Program-made: the position numbers and the translations under genes
Part shown: in pieces, positions 46,539 through 57,439 of the stretch
Layout of the letters: every line of letters starts with the position of its first letter
Position numbering within the stretch: position 1 is the first letter of the stretch
Notes under the pieces: model-generated
Databases searched by the model: none
Told to the model about the DNA's origin: nothing
Seen by the model: only the letters and a program-made list of their open reading frames with translations
Source of the DNA: Cherax quadricarinatus
Lineage: Eukaryota > Arthropoda > Malacostraca > Decapoda > Parastacidae
DNA length: 64,000 nt
Direction: 5' to 3'
NCBI RefSeq assembly: GCF_038502225.1
Contig: NC_091341.1
Span: 2,694,626 to 2,758,625, forward strand

Positions 46539-48499
46539 CTATTATTGTACCTAGTAGTTCCATCAAGGAAAGAAACATAATTGAATCCTTGGTTTTGAAA
46601 TATGATAGGACTGTCTTATATAATTCAAGTTAACGGTTGTACAAATTCGATAACTATTTAGTGGAGTTTATTGTGCACAACCTTAAGCAACAGTGCTGCT
46701 ACATAAAATCGAAGAATTGTTCAATATGCCATGAGGCCTTATGAGGATCTGGTGACGCTAGACCATCGTTCTCCACATCTGTTCTCACGTTTCGTCCATC
46801 ATCGACGTGCCCTGCCCGTCGGTATATATATATAACCATTAAGATTAAAACCATTTAGCTACAGCTTCATAAAGGTACTGTACGGTTAGAGGTACACAAG
46901 GTTAATTGGCTGATTTAGTGATTGCAACATGATCGGTATAATATGTACAGGTGTTTAAAGGTACTGTATGGGTACTGGTACACAAGGTTAAGTGACTGCA
47001 ATCAGTGATTACAACATGGTGATTGCACCTAGCTTAGAGGGTTAGGCTGTTATGTGGTGATAAAGGATAATCGGAAAATTCATGATGTTTGATTTTTAGA
47101 ACTTAAAGAATAATCGGAATACTATGGAAGATTCATGAATAACAAAGTTACAGGCATAATAATTGATACTGAGGATATTGGTAGTCAGTACTTAGGAATA
47201 TATGAAGAATATATGTATATATAGAAATACAGGAATATATTAAGACATTCTTCCGAACCTTCTGGATCCAATCCTCCCGGAATGCACGGTATTTTAAGCT
47301 GACAGATGAGCGCATTTGACTGATTAATTAGAAGGCTTACACATAATATCGTTTTGTATGTTTATTATCCAATAGTGAAACGTAATTTCTGATGTCACAT
47401 GATTATTAATTCAGATTTGAAAAGATATAGGAAAGTATTACTTTGGTAGTAGGATATAGCAAAAAAAATAAGGATCAGACTAATCTTGTCGCGTGTCATC
47501 TTTCACATGAAATTCATCAGTGTTAAAGGTTTGAAGCCGATCAGAAAAGGTATTCTTAAGGTGATGAATGAAAATTAATATCACAATATTTTATTAAATC
47601 GGTACGTTGTTAATATCTCTTAATTTTGCCAACTAGCATCGCATTTTCTCCATGTCTAAATTACAAAAAAAATATTAATAATAAGAACTCTTAAGAAAAG
47701 CACAGGAAGTAAAGATACGTTTATACCTAACGTCACTAGGTTGTAATATTTAATAGTCATCTTATATGTTGATGAAACGCCCAACATGACCTACAATTCC
47801 TTGTAATAACGTCACAATCTTTTATGAAAATCAACAAATATTGCTGTAATTAATAAAAATCGATTTTCCTATTATTTGACTATTATTCGAAAGTAAGAAC
47901 TGATTTGTATCCCGTTAATTAAGTCAAATTCTTTGTCATTTTCGAATTTAGCTTCACCTGTTTTTTATCTGTCCTCTGTAATGACTTCCCGAAATCTTGA
48001 ATTGAAAGCAAGACGTAAAACGAGGAAACTGTCAAGATTATCCCAGTCCACAAGATCCAAAATTAAGATTTTCATTTCTCAGTAGTTCACACGCTGACAA
48101 CCTGAACGGGAGACTGTCACGTTGCTGATTGAAGGTCACCTTCCTGCAGATCAGAAGTTCCTATAATCTTGTGTATTAAAGTTAATATAGTTTATGAAGA
48201 AAATTTTGTTCACTCAGGTTTTCGTAGCTGAGAATAAATAGAAGAATTGTAATAAGAACGGCAAAAATACTACGATGAAAACAATGCAGGGTGCTGCTCC
48301 CGTAGTCACAATAAGAATATTTTAAATTCCCGAGAAAAAAGTGCGTGTGACGATACTCTCACGCTCTTGATAAATGTCATAATTACAGACTCGCAGCTGA
48401 TACGTGGAGATTGAGAGGGAGAGGGAGAGAGAGAGAGCAACAATAATGAGAAAAGGAAGAGAAAAAGGAAAAACACAGGCTGCCTCAACCCATTTATCT
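46539..48499. other. No gene seen
   Basis: Long AT-rich region. Two similar blocks near 46862-46890 and 46958-46990 share AAAGGTACTGTA...GGTACACAAGGTTAA. A GA-rich tract lies at 48410-48440. No protein family recognised. Confidence 0.5.
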
Positions 48500-48680
48500 A
48501 CAGCCACATATGCTGCTGGTGCAATACTACTAACACCACTACTGCCACTCTGCCACTGGGCTGCCGCTCTACCACTGGGCTGCCACTGCCACAACCATCC
48601 TTGCTCTTACTACCACCCTCAGAGTAATACTTGACTACTGGACCACCACCACTATCATTCCTGCTCTTAATGCCAATGTG
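48500..48680. repeat. Left remnant of the 54-bp array
   Basis: CTGCTCTTACTACCAC, GTAATACTTGACTACTGG and ACCACCACCACTATC repeat the words of the array at 49795-50640 in diverged form. Confidence 0.65.
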
Positions 48681-49794
48681 GAGAAAATTCTCCAGAAAGG
48701 GGATATCAGTCCCTTTCAGCCCCCTGAGGAACTTGAGAGACGCAGCCCTCCCGGAAGAAGGGCTAACAGACTCTCTTGCTTCCTGAGCAAGTTTGATTGG
48801 AAGCATATGTGTCTACCAGCATCACAGTCACGCCACCACTTCTTGCAGAGCAGTGTTCGTTGCAATACAAGTGACAGTGAAACGAGATTAAGTACTCTCT
48901 TTCCCTTAACAGGAAAGTTACAGGAAAACCCTGCACCACTTTATTTATATGTGGGACTAGGATGAATTGTCGTCTATACCTGGTTAATAAGAAATCTACC
49001 ACTTGCATTGAATACTGTTGAAGTCTTAAGCAAGGAGAGAAATCACGCTGAAGTCAGCATTGAGGGGCCGCCGAGGGTGAAGTGCGCAGGAGCTCAGATT
49101 GGATTCAAGAGACGGACGTGACACGTGTGTCACGCAGGCATCGCCCCTGATCAAAGGAACAATAGCGATTAGTGCGTTTGACTCTTGTTCATTTGACAGT
49201 TTCAGAAATTCGTAGTAGAAATGACACAGTGAAATGTAACCGTCTTCCTCTTGTGAAAATACCACGAATCTAAAAGCAAATCGTGGACTGAACTGTGTAG
49301 TGTAATCGTGCAAGCGTAAGCAGAACAATCCCAGTGGAAGACAGTGCGGCATTCCTCGAGACACTCCAGCTCCAAGCAAGACACCGACATCGGTGTCAAA
49401 TTTTCCCTACCACAAGCCAGGGAAAAAAATTTGGGTCAGATACAAATACCCAGGTAAGTCTAGACATACTCGCTCCTAGTAGGTTGGCTGCAGCTGATAG
49501 GGGAGTGTCCTGCCCGGATTTACCAATAGACCCCGTAATTGGTGGGCCAATGAGCCCAACCAAGCGAGTATAACTATTCAGCATTAAGTGTCAAGTGAAA
49601 TACTGAAATATACTCTCCTTTGGGGCAACTGCTTACTCATCACTCATTCCTCAACAGCTATAGTATAGGGATAACACGAGTCCCATCAAAGGGACCACCC
49701 CGAGTGCAGCTGCGGGGAGGTCGAATCGGCACTGAAGCTGAGTATCTTTCATTTATGTCTTTAAATAGACTTAGCTGGTATTATGCCCCATAAC
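48681..49794. other. About 1.1-kb segment between the two parts of the array
   Basis: Non-repetitive, mixed composition. An 80-codon plus frame at 49334-49573 contains a strong splice-donor-like CAGGTAAGT at about 49451-49459. I do not recognise any protein. It may be a mobile element that split the array, but no ends or target duplication are visible. Confidence 0.35.
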
Positions 49795-50640
49795 CAACCT
49801 GAGAGCAATACTTGACCACTGGACCACCACCACCACCATTCCTGCTCTTAATACCAACCTAAGAGTAATACTGGACCACCACCTCTGCTCTTACTACCAA
49901 CCTGACGGTAATACTTGACCACTGGACCACCACCACCTCTGCTCTTACTACCAACCTGAGGGTAATACTTGACCACTGGACCACCACAACCATCTCTGCT
50001 CTTACTACCAACCTGAGGGTAATACTTGACCACTGGACCACCACCACCACCACCTCTGCTCTTACTACCAACCTGGCGGTAATACTTGACCACTGGACCA
50101 CCACCTCTGCTCTTACTACCAACCTGACGGTAATACTTGACCACTGAACCATCACCACCATCTCTGCTCTTACTACCAACCTGAGGGTAATACTTGACCA
50201 CTGGACCACCACCATCTCTGTTCTTACTACCAACCTGAGGGTAATACTTGACCACTGGACCACCACCACCTCTGCTCTTAGTACCAACCTGACGGTAATA
50301 CTTGACCACTTGACCACCACCACAATTTCTGCTCTTATACCAACCTGAGGGTAATACTTGACCACTGGACCACCACCACCATCTCTGCTCTTACTGCCAC
50401 CGTGAGGGTAATACTTGACCACTGGACCACCACCACCACCATCTCTGCTCTTACTACCAACCTGAGGGTATTCCTTGACCTCTGGACCACCACCGCCATT
50501 GCTCTTACTACCAATCTAAGGGTAATACTTGACCACTGGACCTCCACCACCCCTGCACTTAATACCAACCTGGCGGTAATACTTGACCACTGGACCACCA
50601 CCAACACTGCTATCACTGTTCTTGCTGCCACCATGGGATT
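49795..50640. repeat. Minisatellite, about 51+3n bp unit, about 15 copies
   Basis: Each unit has CTGCTCTTACTACCAACCTG, AGGGTAATACTTGACCACTG and GACCACCACCACC. The CCA run varies from 2 to 5 triplets, so unit length varies in steps of 3. This keeps minus-strand frames open for over 150 codons (VVQWSSITLRLVVRAE-like repeats), which is not evidence of coding. Confidence 0.85.
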
Positions 50641-51264
50641 AATGTTTTACCAACTGGGAAGCTCATCTAATGGAGGTGGTGGCCGGCGAAATGCGGTGTT
50701 GGCAGTCCAGCAGTTGGATATTAGCTGGAGTGAGCAGAGCGTCTGGCAAGACGCCTGCTACACACCAGGGAAAGGAGACGGAACTGTACTTTGTTTTATT
50801 AAAAACTCTAATGGGCCATTCAGAATATGGAGTGATGGAAGTTCGATGCTCCGTCCGCTAAAAGCGAGACAGACAAACATTAAATCGACCGAACCCTTCA
50901 AGGGGAGTATATCTTGATGGTGAAGGACTCTTGATCTAAGCAATTTGAGCCTTATTTTTTCCCTTCCTTGGATTGATTACTTCCCATTTAGTCCATGGGC
51001 CAGAGCAGATGTAGGTGCCGCCGGAGGTGGCACACCTTTCTGGTATCAGTTTGTAGCATGATAACCTTTCCAAACTAGCAGAGTAGCCTAATTACTAGAC
51101 AACTTTGGCTTATTAAACTTAACGTGATATGTCAGTATTTGGATCTGGTAGCTTATTTTGCGGTTTCTTCTGCCACAGGTGAAAAAATCCCATGGAGGTG
51201 ATCATAATGGCTGTATAGACGATCATACGGTATTTCATTGGGCTGTTACTTTCAGAATTTAGAG
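50641..51264. other. No gene recognised
   Basis: A plus frame continues out of the array to 50917, but only by chance. No family recognised. Confidence 0.45.
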
Positions 51265-51670
51265 GAAGATCCTACCTACCTGGAGTCTACCTGGAGGGTA
51301 TTCCGGGATCAACGGCCCTGCGGCCTGGTCCATGATCAGGCCTTCTGGTGGATCACGGCCTGATCAACGATGCTGTTAGTGCTGGCCGCACGTAGTCCAA
51401 CGTACGAACCACAGCCCGGCTGATCCGGCACTGACTTAGGTATCTGTCCAGCTCCCTCATGAAGACGACCAGGGGTTTATTGGTAATTCCTCATATGACT
51501 GGTGGAAGGCTGTTGAACAGTCTTGGGCCCCGGACACTTACTGTGTTTTCTTTTAGTGTACTAATGGTGTCCCCTACTTTTCACTGGGGGTATATTGCAT
51601 TGCCTGCCAAGTCTTTTGCTTTCGTAGGGAGTGATTTCTGTGTGCAAATTAGGGGCCATCTAGTGGTGAG
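51265..51670 (-). pseudogene. LINE 3' end (C-terminus and 3' UTR)
   Basis: Minus strand from about 51660 reads NLHTEITPYESKRLGRQCNI (split by shifts), then a block corresponding to VRGPRLFNSLP and PDQPGCGSYVGLRAASTNS, DQAVIHQKA, ending in the CCTGGAGTCTACCTGGAGGG UTR signature at 51281-51300. Such RLFNSLP...R endings close CR1/L2-type ORF2 proteins. Only the terminal 400 bp remains. Confidence 0.6.
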
Positions 51671-53009
51671 TTTCGGATAAAATTATTTACACTTTATGGT
51701 ATATTAAAGCATGGATCTTGTCCATTTAGGTAGAACTTGTTTAATTAAAATAATTTCGATGTTAATTTCTTTTTTCTGAGGTAATAAAACAGGATGAAAG
51801 CACATCTGGCATGTGGTGTCAAGATCTTTGGGTTAACACACCACGAATGCTTACTTTTCATAAATAAGTAAGCAGTTTGTAGTAAGATTTTACTGTTCGT
51901 ATGATTTTAAGCACGATACTAATACAATCAGAGCCCCTTATTTTCTTTAAATTGATTCTGTATTTGTAGGTTTGGGGCACTACCATCTGAGGGTGAACTT
52001 CTTCTCTGAGATACGACATTGCTGCGTAGAACCGAAGAAGGAACGCATGGATTGTCTGATTCATTGTTAAACTCAGAATTAGAACTCAAACCTGGTATCA
52101 CCAAAAATGCATAGACTCTTGGAAAACCCCAGTGAGAGCTACTGAAATCAGATACAATGCTGCAGTCTTAGAGATTGCAAAATACTTGTCTCATAGGGAG
52201 ATAACACAGGTAACCTACCTGGGGATGTGTCGAAGCATCTTTAACAAGAAAAAGCTGCTTGTTAAAATCCCCAAATTTCATAGGTGAAGCGGCATCAGAA
52301 GTTTCTAGAAAATCAGTGAGGTAAGGTCCACATCACTTCACAGTTTATGAGGCAAAATTTATATTTTATGAGAAAATAAATGAGCACCTGAGAGACAAAA
52401 TACAAGAGAAGCTCTCACAGAGTGCAACGAGCTTAAAGCAGATGCGAAAATTAGTGAAGTTGGAGTCAGTTAAGTGGACAGGAGAATGCTTGGCATTGTC
52501 AGCAGAGATGCAAATTTTGCCACAGCCAGCAGTGTAGCCGACTGAGAAAGAGAAAATTTTGTTATTGCGTCAAAGTGTGATATTGCAGAGAAATAGTCGT
52601 ATAGTGAGCTGTTCACATATTTATGAGCGAAAAACTGTTTGTTAATCCAGCTGTGGGTCTTCTTACTGACATAATGTCTAGACAGGTGGAAGCCTCGTTA
52701 AAGAAGCACATCCGTCGCAGACTGAAAGCTGAGTTTAGGGTAAAGCACAAAAACTTCACATTTTTTCGAATGACAAAAGGAAAATTCCTCCTGTGTGCTA
52801 ACAACCTTGCAAAAGCAAGCATCTGAAGGAAAACAATACCTACCAAAGGATGGGACGATAGCGAACGAGGTGTGGAAGTGCGAGACGACAGCAGCCTGAT
52901 AACGAAGTTACAAGCTAGAAAATCACTTTCATTTTACATGTCATGTAAAATGTGCTTGCTCAGAATGTATGGGGCCTTTAAATATTTTATGGTATATTGT
53001 GGTGTACAA
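51671..53009. other. No confirmed gene; coding-like debris at 52080-52890
   Basis: Plus-strand pieces such as RATEIRYNAAVLEIAKYLSH, TQVTYLGMCRSIFNKKKLL and KHIRRRLKAEFRVKHKNF look coding but are interrupted and unrecognised. They could be remains of a transposase or host gene. Nothing else stands out. Confidence 0.25.
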
Positions 53010-53156
53010 TATAAGAACATAAGAAAGGAGGAACACTGCAGCAGGCCTGTTGGCCCATACTAGGCAGGTCCTTTACAATTCATCCCACTAACAAACATTT
53101 AACCAACCCAATTTTCAATGCCACCCAAGAAACAAGCTCCGATGTGCAAGTCCCTC

Positions 53157-56093
53157 TCAAATCCAACCCCTCCCACTCATGTACTTATCCAACCTAAATT
53201 TGAAACTACCCAAAGTCCCAGCCTCAATAACCCAACTAGGTAGACTGTTCCACTCATCAACTACCCTATTTCCAAACCAATACTTTCGTATGTCCTTTCT
53301 AAATCTAAACTTATCTAATTTAAATCCATTACTGCGGGTTCTCTCTTGGAGAGATATCCTCAAGACCTTGTTAATATCCCCTTTATTAATACCTATCTTC
53401 CACTTATACACTTCGATCAGGTCTCCCCTCATTCTTCGTCTAACAAGTGAATGTAACTTAAGAGTCTTCAATCTTTCTTCATAAGGAAAATTTCTAATGC
53501 TATGTATTAATTTAGTCATCCTACGCTGAATGTTTTCTAACGAATTTATGTCCATTCTGTAATATGGAGACCAGAATTGAGCTGCATAATCTAGGTGAGG
53601 CCTTACTAATGATGTATAAAGCTGCAGTATGACCTCTGGACTTCTGTTGCTTACACTTCTTGATATAAATCCCAGTAATCTATTTGCCTTATTACATACG
53701 CTTAGGCATTGCTGTCTTGGTTTAAGGTTGCTGCTTACCATAACCCCCAAGTCCTTTTTGCAATCTGTATGGCTAAGTTCTACATTATTTAACTTATAAG
53801 TGCTAGGGATATGGACACTCCCGAGCTTCAGAACCTTGCATTTATCTACATTGAACTGCATCTGCCACTTTTCTGACCAAGAGTAGAGTTTGTCTAAATC
53901 CTCCTGAAGTTCCCTAACATCTACGTTTGAATCAATTATCCTACCTATCTTCGTGTCATCGGCGAATTTGCTCATATCACTAGTAATTCCTTCATCAAGA
54001 TCATTGATATATATTATAAACAACAATGGGTCCAAGACTGATCCCTGTGGAACGCCACTTGTTACTGATCCCCATTCGGATTTAACCCCATTTATGGACA
54101 CTCTCTGCTTCCTGTCTGTGAGCCATGATTCGATCCACGAGAGCACCCTTCCCCCAATGCCATGAGCTGCTACTTTCTTCAACAGTCTTTGGTGCGGAAC
54201 TCTATCAAATGCCTTACTAAAATTTAAGTAAATAATATCAAATTCTTTATCGTGGTCAACAGCCTCAAAAGCTTTACTGAAGAAAGTTAATAAATTAGTT
54301 AGACAAGACCGGCCTCTTGTGAATCCATGCTGAGTATCATTAATCAAGCTCTGCTTATCGAGATGGCTTCTTATAATCTCAGCTATAATTGACTCTAGTA
54401 ATTTGCCTACAATTGAGGTCAGGCTTATTGGGCGGTAATTTGACGGTAACGACTTGTCCCCTGTTTTAAAAATAGGAATTACATTAGCCATCTTCCACAT
54501 ATCAGACACTACACCTGTTTGAAGAGATAAATTAAAAATATTAGTTAATGGTTCACAGACTTCCATTTTGCATTCCTTTAGAACCCTTGAAAAAACCTCA
54601 TCAGGACCCGGTGACTTATTTTGCTTCAGTCGGTCTATCTGCTTCACAACCATTTCACTAGTGACTGTGATGTTACATAATTTATCTTCTTCTGGCCCAC
54701 TATAAAAATTAATTACCGGAATATTATTAGTGTCTTCCTGTGTAAAAACCGAGAGAAAATAATTATTTAAAATCGAGCACATTTCATTCTCTTTGTCAGT
54801 AAGATGCCCATAGTTATTTTTAAGGGGACCTATCTTATCTCTGACTTTTGTTCTATATACCTGGAAAAAACTTTTTGGGTTAGTTTTAGAATCCCTAGCA
54901 ACTTTAATTTCATAGTCCCTTTTAGCTTTTCTTATCCCCTTTTTAATGTCCCTCTTAATGTCAATATACTGATTCATAAGATGACCCTCGCCTCTTTTGA
55001 TACGCCTATAAATTCCTTTCTTATGCCCTAGTAGATATTTCAGCCTATTATTCATCCATTTTGGGTCATTTCTATTTGATCTAATTTCTTTATAAGGGAT
55101 AAACGTTCTTTGAGCAGCATGTATTGTGTTCAGAAAACTGTCATATTGATAGCTCTCTTCGTTACCCCAGTCAACAGATGATAAGTGTTCTCTAAGCCCA
55201 TCGTAATCTGCAAAGCGAAAATCTGGGACTGTTACTGAGTTATCCCTACTATCATACTTCCATTCAATGCTAAATGTAATTGATTTGTGGTCGCTAGCAC
55301 CCAGTTCCTCTGAAACTTCTAAATTATTAACAAGGGATTCATTGTTTGCCAGAACTAAGTCAAGCAGGTTATTACCCCTTGTAGGTTCTGTCACAAACTG
55401 CTTCAAAAAACAATCCTGAACTACTTCTAAGAAGTCGTATGATTCTAAATTCCCAGTCAAGAAATTCCAATCAATATGACTAAAGTTAAAGTCTCCTAGA
55501 ATTACTACATTATCGTGCCTTGTGGCCCTAACAATTTCCTCCCATAGTAGTCTCCCCTGGTCCTTATCTAAATTTGGGGGACGGTATATCACACCTAAAA
55601 TTAACTTTTCATGCCCCTCTGAAAATTCTATCCAAACAGACTCTGTATGTGTTACTTCAGACTTAATACCCGTTTTTATGCAACAGTTCAAGCGATCTCG
55701 GACATACAGTGCCACCCCACCCCCCTTCCCAATACTTCTATCTACTTGGAACAATTTAAAACCCTGAATGTGACATTCTGCAGGCATGTCCCGACTTTTT
55801 GAATTAAACCACGTCTCAGTAATGGCAAATACATCTATGTTACCTGCACTAGCAACTAGTCTCAACTCGTCCATCTTATTCCTAGAACTGCGACTATTTG
55901 TGTAATAAATACCTAAAGACCCTCCTCTCTCTTTACCCTTCCTGCTCCTTTCTGTTATTCCACTAAACCTATTACTGTCCTTGTCAATTAGTGCCACTGG
56001 CTTTCCAATATCCACCTTATTTTGCCTATTACTAGTTCTCCTAGTACTCATATTACTACCCTGAGACTTCACAGTTTTCCCGCAAAAACCCAT
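53157..56093 (-). CDS. CR1 ORF2: endonuclease and reverse transcriptase (978 aa)
   Basis: One uninterrupted frame from ATG to stop. Residues about 60-290 are the apurinic-type endonuclease: GIYYTNSRSSRNKMDELR, DVFAITETWFN (catalytic Glu), GGGVALYVRD, LGVIYRPPN, VVILGDFNFSHIDW, LDLVLAN and LGASDHKSITF (SDH). A basic linker (YLLGHKKGIYRRIKRGEG) leads to the RT at about 500-780: KSPGPDEVFSRVLKEC, NYRPISLTSIVGKLLESII, HGFTRGRSCLTNLL, YLNFSKAFDRVPHQRLL (first Asp replaced by Asn-Phe-Ser context, with the DRVPH Asp kept), SGVPQGSVLDPLLFIIYIND, FADDTKI (Asp pair). The C-terminal block YWFGNRVVDEWNSLP is typical. YLNFSKAFD retains the usual SKAFD Asp, so catalysis is plausible. The unusual D in GSVLDPLLF replaces the common G. 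Confidence 0.92.
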   Translation of the reverse strand: MGFCGKTVKSQGSNMSTRRTSNRQNKVDIGKPVALIDKDSNRFSGITERSRKGKERGGSLGIYYTNSRSSRNKMDELRLVASAGNIDVFAITETWFNSKSRDMPAECHIQGFKLFQVDRSIGKGGGVALYVRDRLNCCIKTGIKSEVTHTESVWIEFSEGHEKLILGVIYRPPNLDKDQGRLLWEEIVRATRHDNVVILGDFNFSHIDWNFLTGNLESYDFLEVVQDCFLKQFVTEPTRGNNLLDLVLANNESLVNNLEVSEELGASDHKSITFSIEWKYDSRDNSVTVPDFRFADYDGLREHLSSVDWGNEESYQYDSFLNTIHAAQRTFIPYKEIRSNRNDPKWMNNRLKYLLGHKKGIYRRIKRGEGHLMNQYIDIKRDIKKGIRKAKRDYEIKVARDSKTNPKSFFQVYRTKVRDKIGPLKNNYGHLTDKENEMCSILNNYFLSVFTQEDTNNIPVINFYSGPEEDKLCNITVTSEMVVKQIDRLKQNKSPGPDEVFSRVLKECKMEVCEPLTNIFNLSLQTGVVSDMWKMANVIPIFKTGDKSLPSNYRPISLTSIVGKLLESIIAEIIRSHLDKQSLINDTQHGFTRGRSCLTNLLTFFSKAFEAVDHDKEFDIIYLNFSKAFDRVPHQRLLKKVAAHGIGGRVLSWIESWLTDRKQRVSINGVKSEWGSVTSGVPQGSVLDPLLFIIYINDLDEGITSDMSKFADDTKIGRIIDSNVDVRELQEDLDKLYSWSEKWQMQFNVDKCKVLKLGSVHIPSTYKLNNVELSHTDCKKDLGVMVSSNLKPRQQCLSVCNKANRLLGFISRSVSNRSPEVILQLYTSLVRPHLDYAAQFWSPYYRMDINSLENIQRRMTKLIHSIRNFPYEERLKTLKLHSLVRRRMRGDLIEVYKWKIGINKGDINKVLRISLQERTRSNGFKLDKFRFRKDIRKYWFGNRVVDEWNSLPSWVIEAGTLGSFKFRLDKYMSGRGWI

Positions 56094-56107
56094 ACCACTA
56101 ACTATTC

Positions 56108-57040
56108 CTAGTTTAAAGACCTAACAGCTCCCTCCACTGCGTTGGCCAGTGCTCCCACCCCACACCTAGATAAGTGAACCCCATCCCTGGCATACATGTC
56201 ATTTCTGCCATAGAAGAGGTCCCAGTTGTCAATGAATGTTACCGCATTTTCCTTACAGTATTTGTCCAGCCAGCAATTGACACCAATTGCTCTGGACAAC
56301 CATTCATTTCCAACTCCTCTCCTTGGCAAAATGCCACATATGACAGGTTTCCCACCCTTCCTCCTAATTATCTCTATTGCTGACCTATACCTGCTAATCA
56401 GGTCCTCACTCCTACGTCTGCCAACATCGTTGCCTCCAGCACTGAGACAGATAATAGGATTGCTCCCATTACCTCTCATGATGTCATCCAGACGGTTAAC
56501 AATATTCTTCATCCCAGCCCCAGGAAAAAACACTCTCTGCCTCCTACTCCTATCCTTCAAGCAGAATGCCCTATCCATGTACCTAATCTGGCTATCCCCA
56601 ACAACAACAATGTTTTTACCTTCCTTTGCGTCGTCCGTCGTGATGCTCCGAGTAGTCGACTCACATTCGCCAGGTAGCATTACACCACTTGTAGAATTCG
56701 TCAAGACGTTCTCGATGGTCTTCGTTGGGGTTTCTAGGGAAGTCTCACTCACGTCTGCTAATGCTTCTTTGGTGCTCGTTGTGGCATTCCCAGTAGAACA
56801 CTCACATTCGTCAGGTAGCACCGAGAATGGGTTGGAAGTTTCCACGGTAGTCTTCTGGTTTCTCGTTGTTTCTGCCTCTCCAACCGTTTTCTTGATCTTC
56901 AGCTTGGTTCCATGTTGCCCGGCCACTGACCAAGCTCCCCTCTTAACCTGGGGACTCACAACAGGAGGATTACTACGAATCCTCTTGTTCTCCTCCTCCG
57001 TTAATCGCCGAATATTTTGTATGTTGTTTTTCAGTACTAT
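56108..57040 (-). CDS. CR1 ORF1 with SGNH-type esterase domain, 5'-incomplete
   Basis: The frame is open from a stop at 57041-57043 to the stop at 56108 (310 codons) but its first Met is about residue 121. A GTG at 56957 could be mistaken for the start. The N-terminal half is Thr/Ser/Glu-rich with two similar LPxECEST-like words. The C-terminal half is an SGNH hydrolase: VVVGDSQIRYMD (nucleophile Ser), LSAGGNDVGR (Asn) and ARDGVHLSRCGVG (catalytic Asp-His). In CR1 this esterase is thought to aid membrane or RNP handling. All catalytic residues are present. Upstream exons or the PHD finger of full-length CR1 are absent. Confidence 0.8.
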   Translation of the reverse strand: MVLKNNIQNIRRLTEEENKRIRSNPPVVSPQVKRGAWSVAGQHGTKLKIKKTVGEAETTRNQKTTVETSNPFSVLPDECECSTGNATTSTKEALADVSETSLETPTKTIENVLTNSTSGVMLPGECESTTRSITTDDAKEGKNIVVVGDSQIRYMDRAFCLKDRSRRQRVFFPGAGMKNIVNRLDDIMRGNGSNPIICLSAGGNDVGRRRSEDLISRYRSAIEIIRRKGGKPVICGILPRRGVGNEWLSRAIGVNCWLDKYCKENAVTFIDNWDLFYGRNDMYARDGVHLSRCGVGALANAVEGAVRSLN

Positions 57041-57317
57041 TTAGATGGAATTCCAGTTCAACACAGTTGTTTTTCTGAATGAGACGATGGTGTCGGGCTG
57101 AGGGTGTTGCTTGTGTCAGGTTGTATCTTGTCTCTGAATAAAGATATAGGCAGCTTTATGTGTACTTTTCTCTCCATATTTTTTATGAGACTATTGCCTA
57201 GTGTTATGTGGAAGGGCAAATTAACATCTACACGCTGTTTCAGCGTGTTCCACGCTTTCTACACACTGTTCAAGCGTGTAGAACGTGTGTGGAGGGTGTT
57301 GATCTCACCATGTCTAA

Positions 57318-57360
57318 CAATCTCACCTCACCACGTTAGAGAAATGGTGAGGTGAGATTG
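57318..57360. repeat. Perfect 16-bp hairpin
   Basis: CAATCTCACCTCACCA (57318-57333) and its exact inverted copy (57345-57360) flank an 11-nt loop. The right arm ends where the hammerhead helix I strand GGA begins. Confidence 0.85.
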
Positions 57361-57393
57361 GACTGATGAAACCACTGGCTCGCGAACGGTTCC
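57360..57393 (+). ncRNA. Degenerate hammerhead-like core
   Basis: GGA (57360-57362), CTGATGA (57363-57369), a weak helix II region, GAAC in place of GAAA, then GGT and TCC (57391-57393). The GAAA to GAAC change should abolish cleavage. Confidence 0.5.
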
Positions 57394-57439
57394 ACAATAA
57401 AGATACCCGAATGTTGCAGAAGTGTCTTATTCTTCAATA

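Larger units (their letters stand above)
53010..57040 (-). mobile_element. CR1 retrotransposon with esterase ORF1, 5'-truncated, ORF2 intact
   Basis: Minus-strand element with ORF1 (57040-56108), 14 bp, ORF2 (56093-53157) and a 3' UTR (53156-53010) that contains AAGGAGGAACACTGCAGC and GGCCTGTTGGCCCATAC. It ends in 8-bp-type repeats (TTATGTTC then TTATATTG on the minus strand), as CR1 elements do. An SGNH esterase in ORF1 is a known CR1 feature. The ORF1 frame has no Met at its beginning, and no PHD finger is present, so the 5' end is cut. Confidence 0.88.
57041..57437 (+). repeat. Penelope-terminal fragment with degenerate hammerhead
   Basis: The 3' part (57358-57430) has GGACTGATGAAACCACTGG, GCGAAC, GGTTCC and CAATAAAGATACCCGAATG, matching the terminal segment at 17195-17260. 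The 5' part has repeated words GCGTGTAGAACGTGT and is not recognised. Confidence 0.55.

Noticed and set aside
49334..49573. Exon with strong donor CAGGTAAGT
   Set aside because: No acceptor, no conserved protein and no neighbouring exons that I can support.
49848..50422. Minus-strand frames of 153 and 187 codons
   Set aside because: Both come from the 51+3n bp array; two frames open at once is expected from its stop-poor units.
56226..57044. 272-codon plus-strand frame
   Set aside because: Antisense shadow of CR1 ORF1, which has complete esterase motifs on the minus strand.
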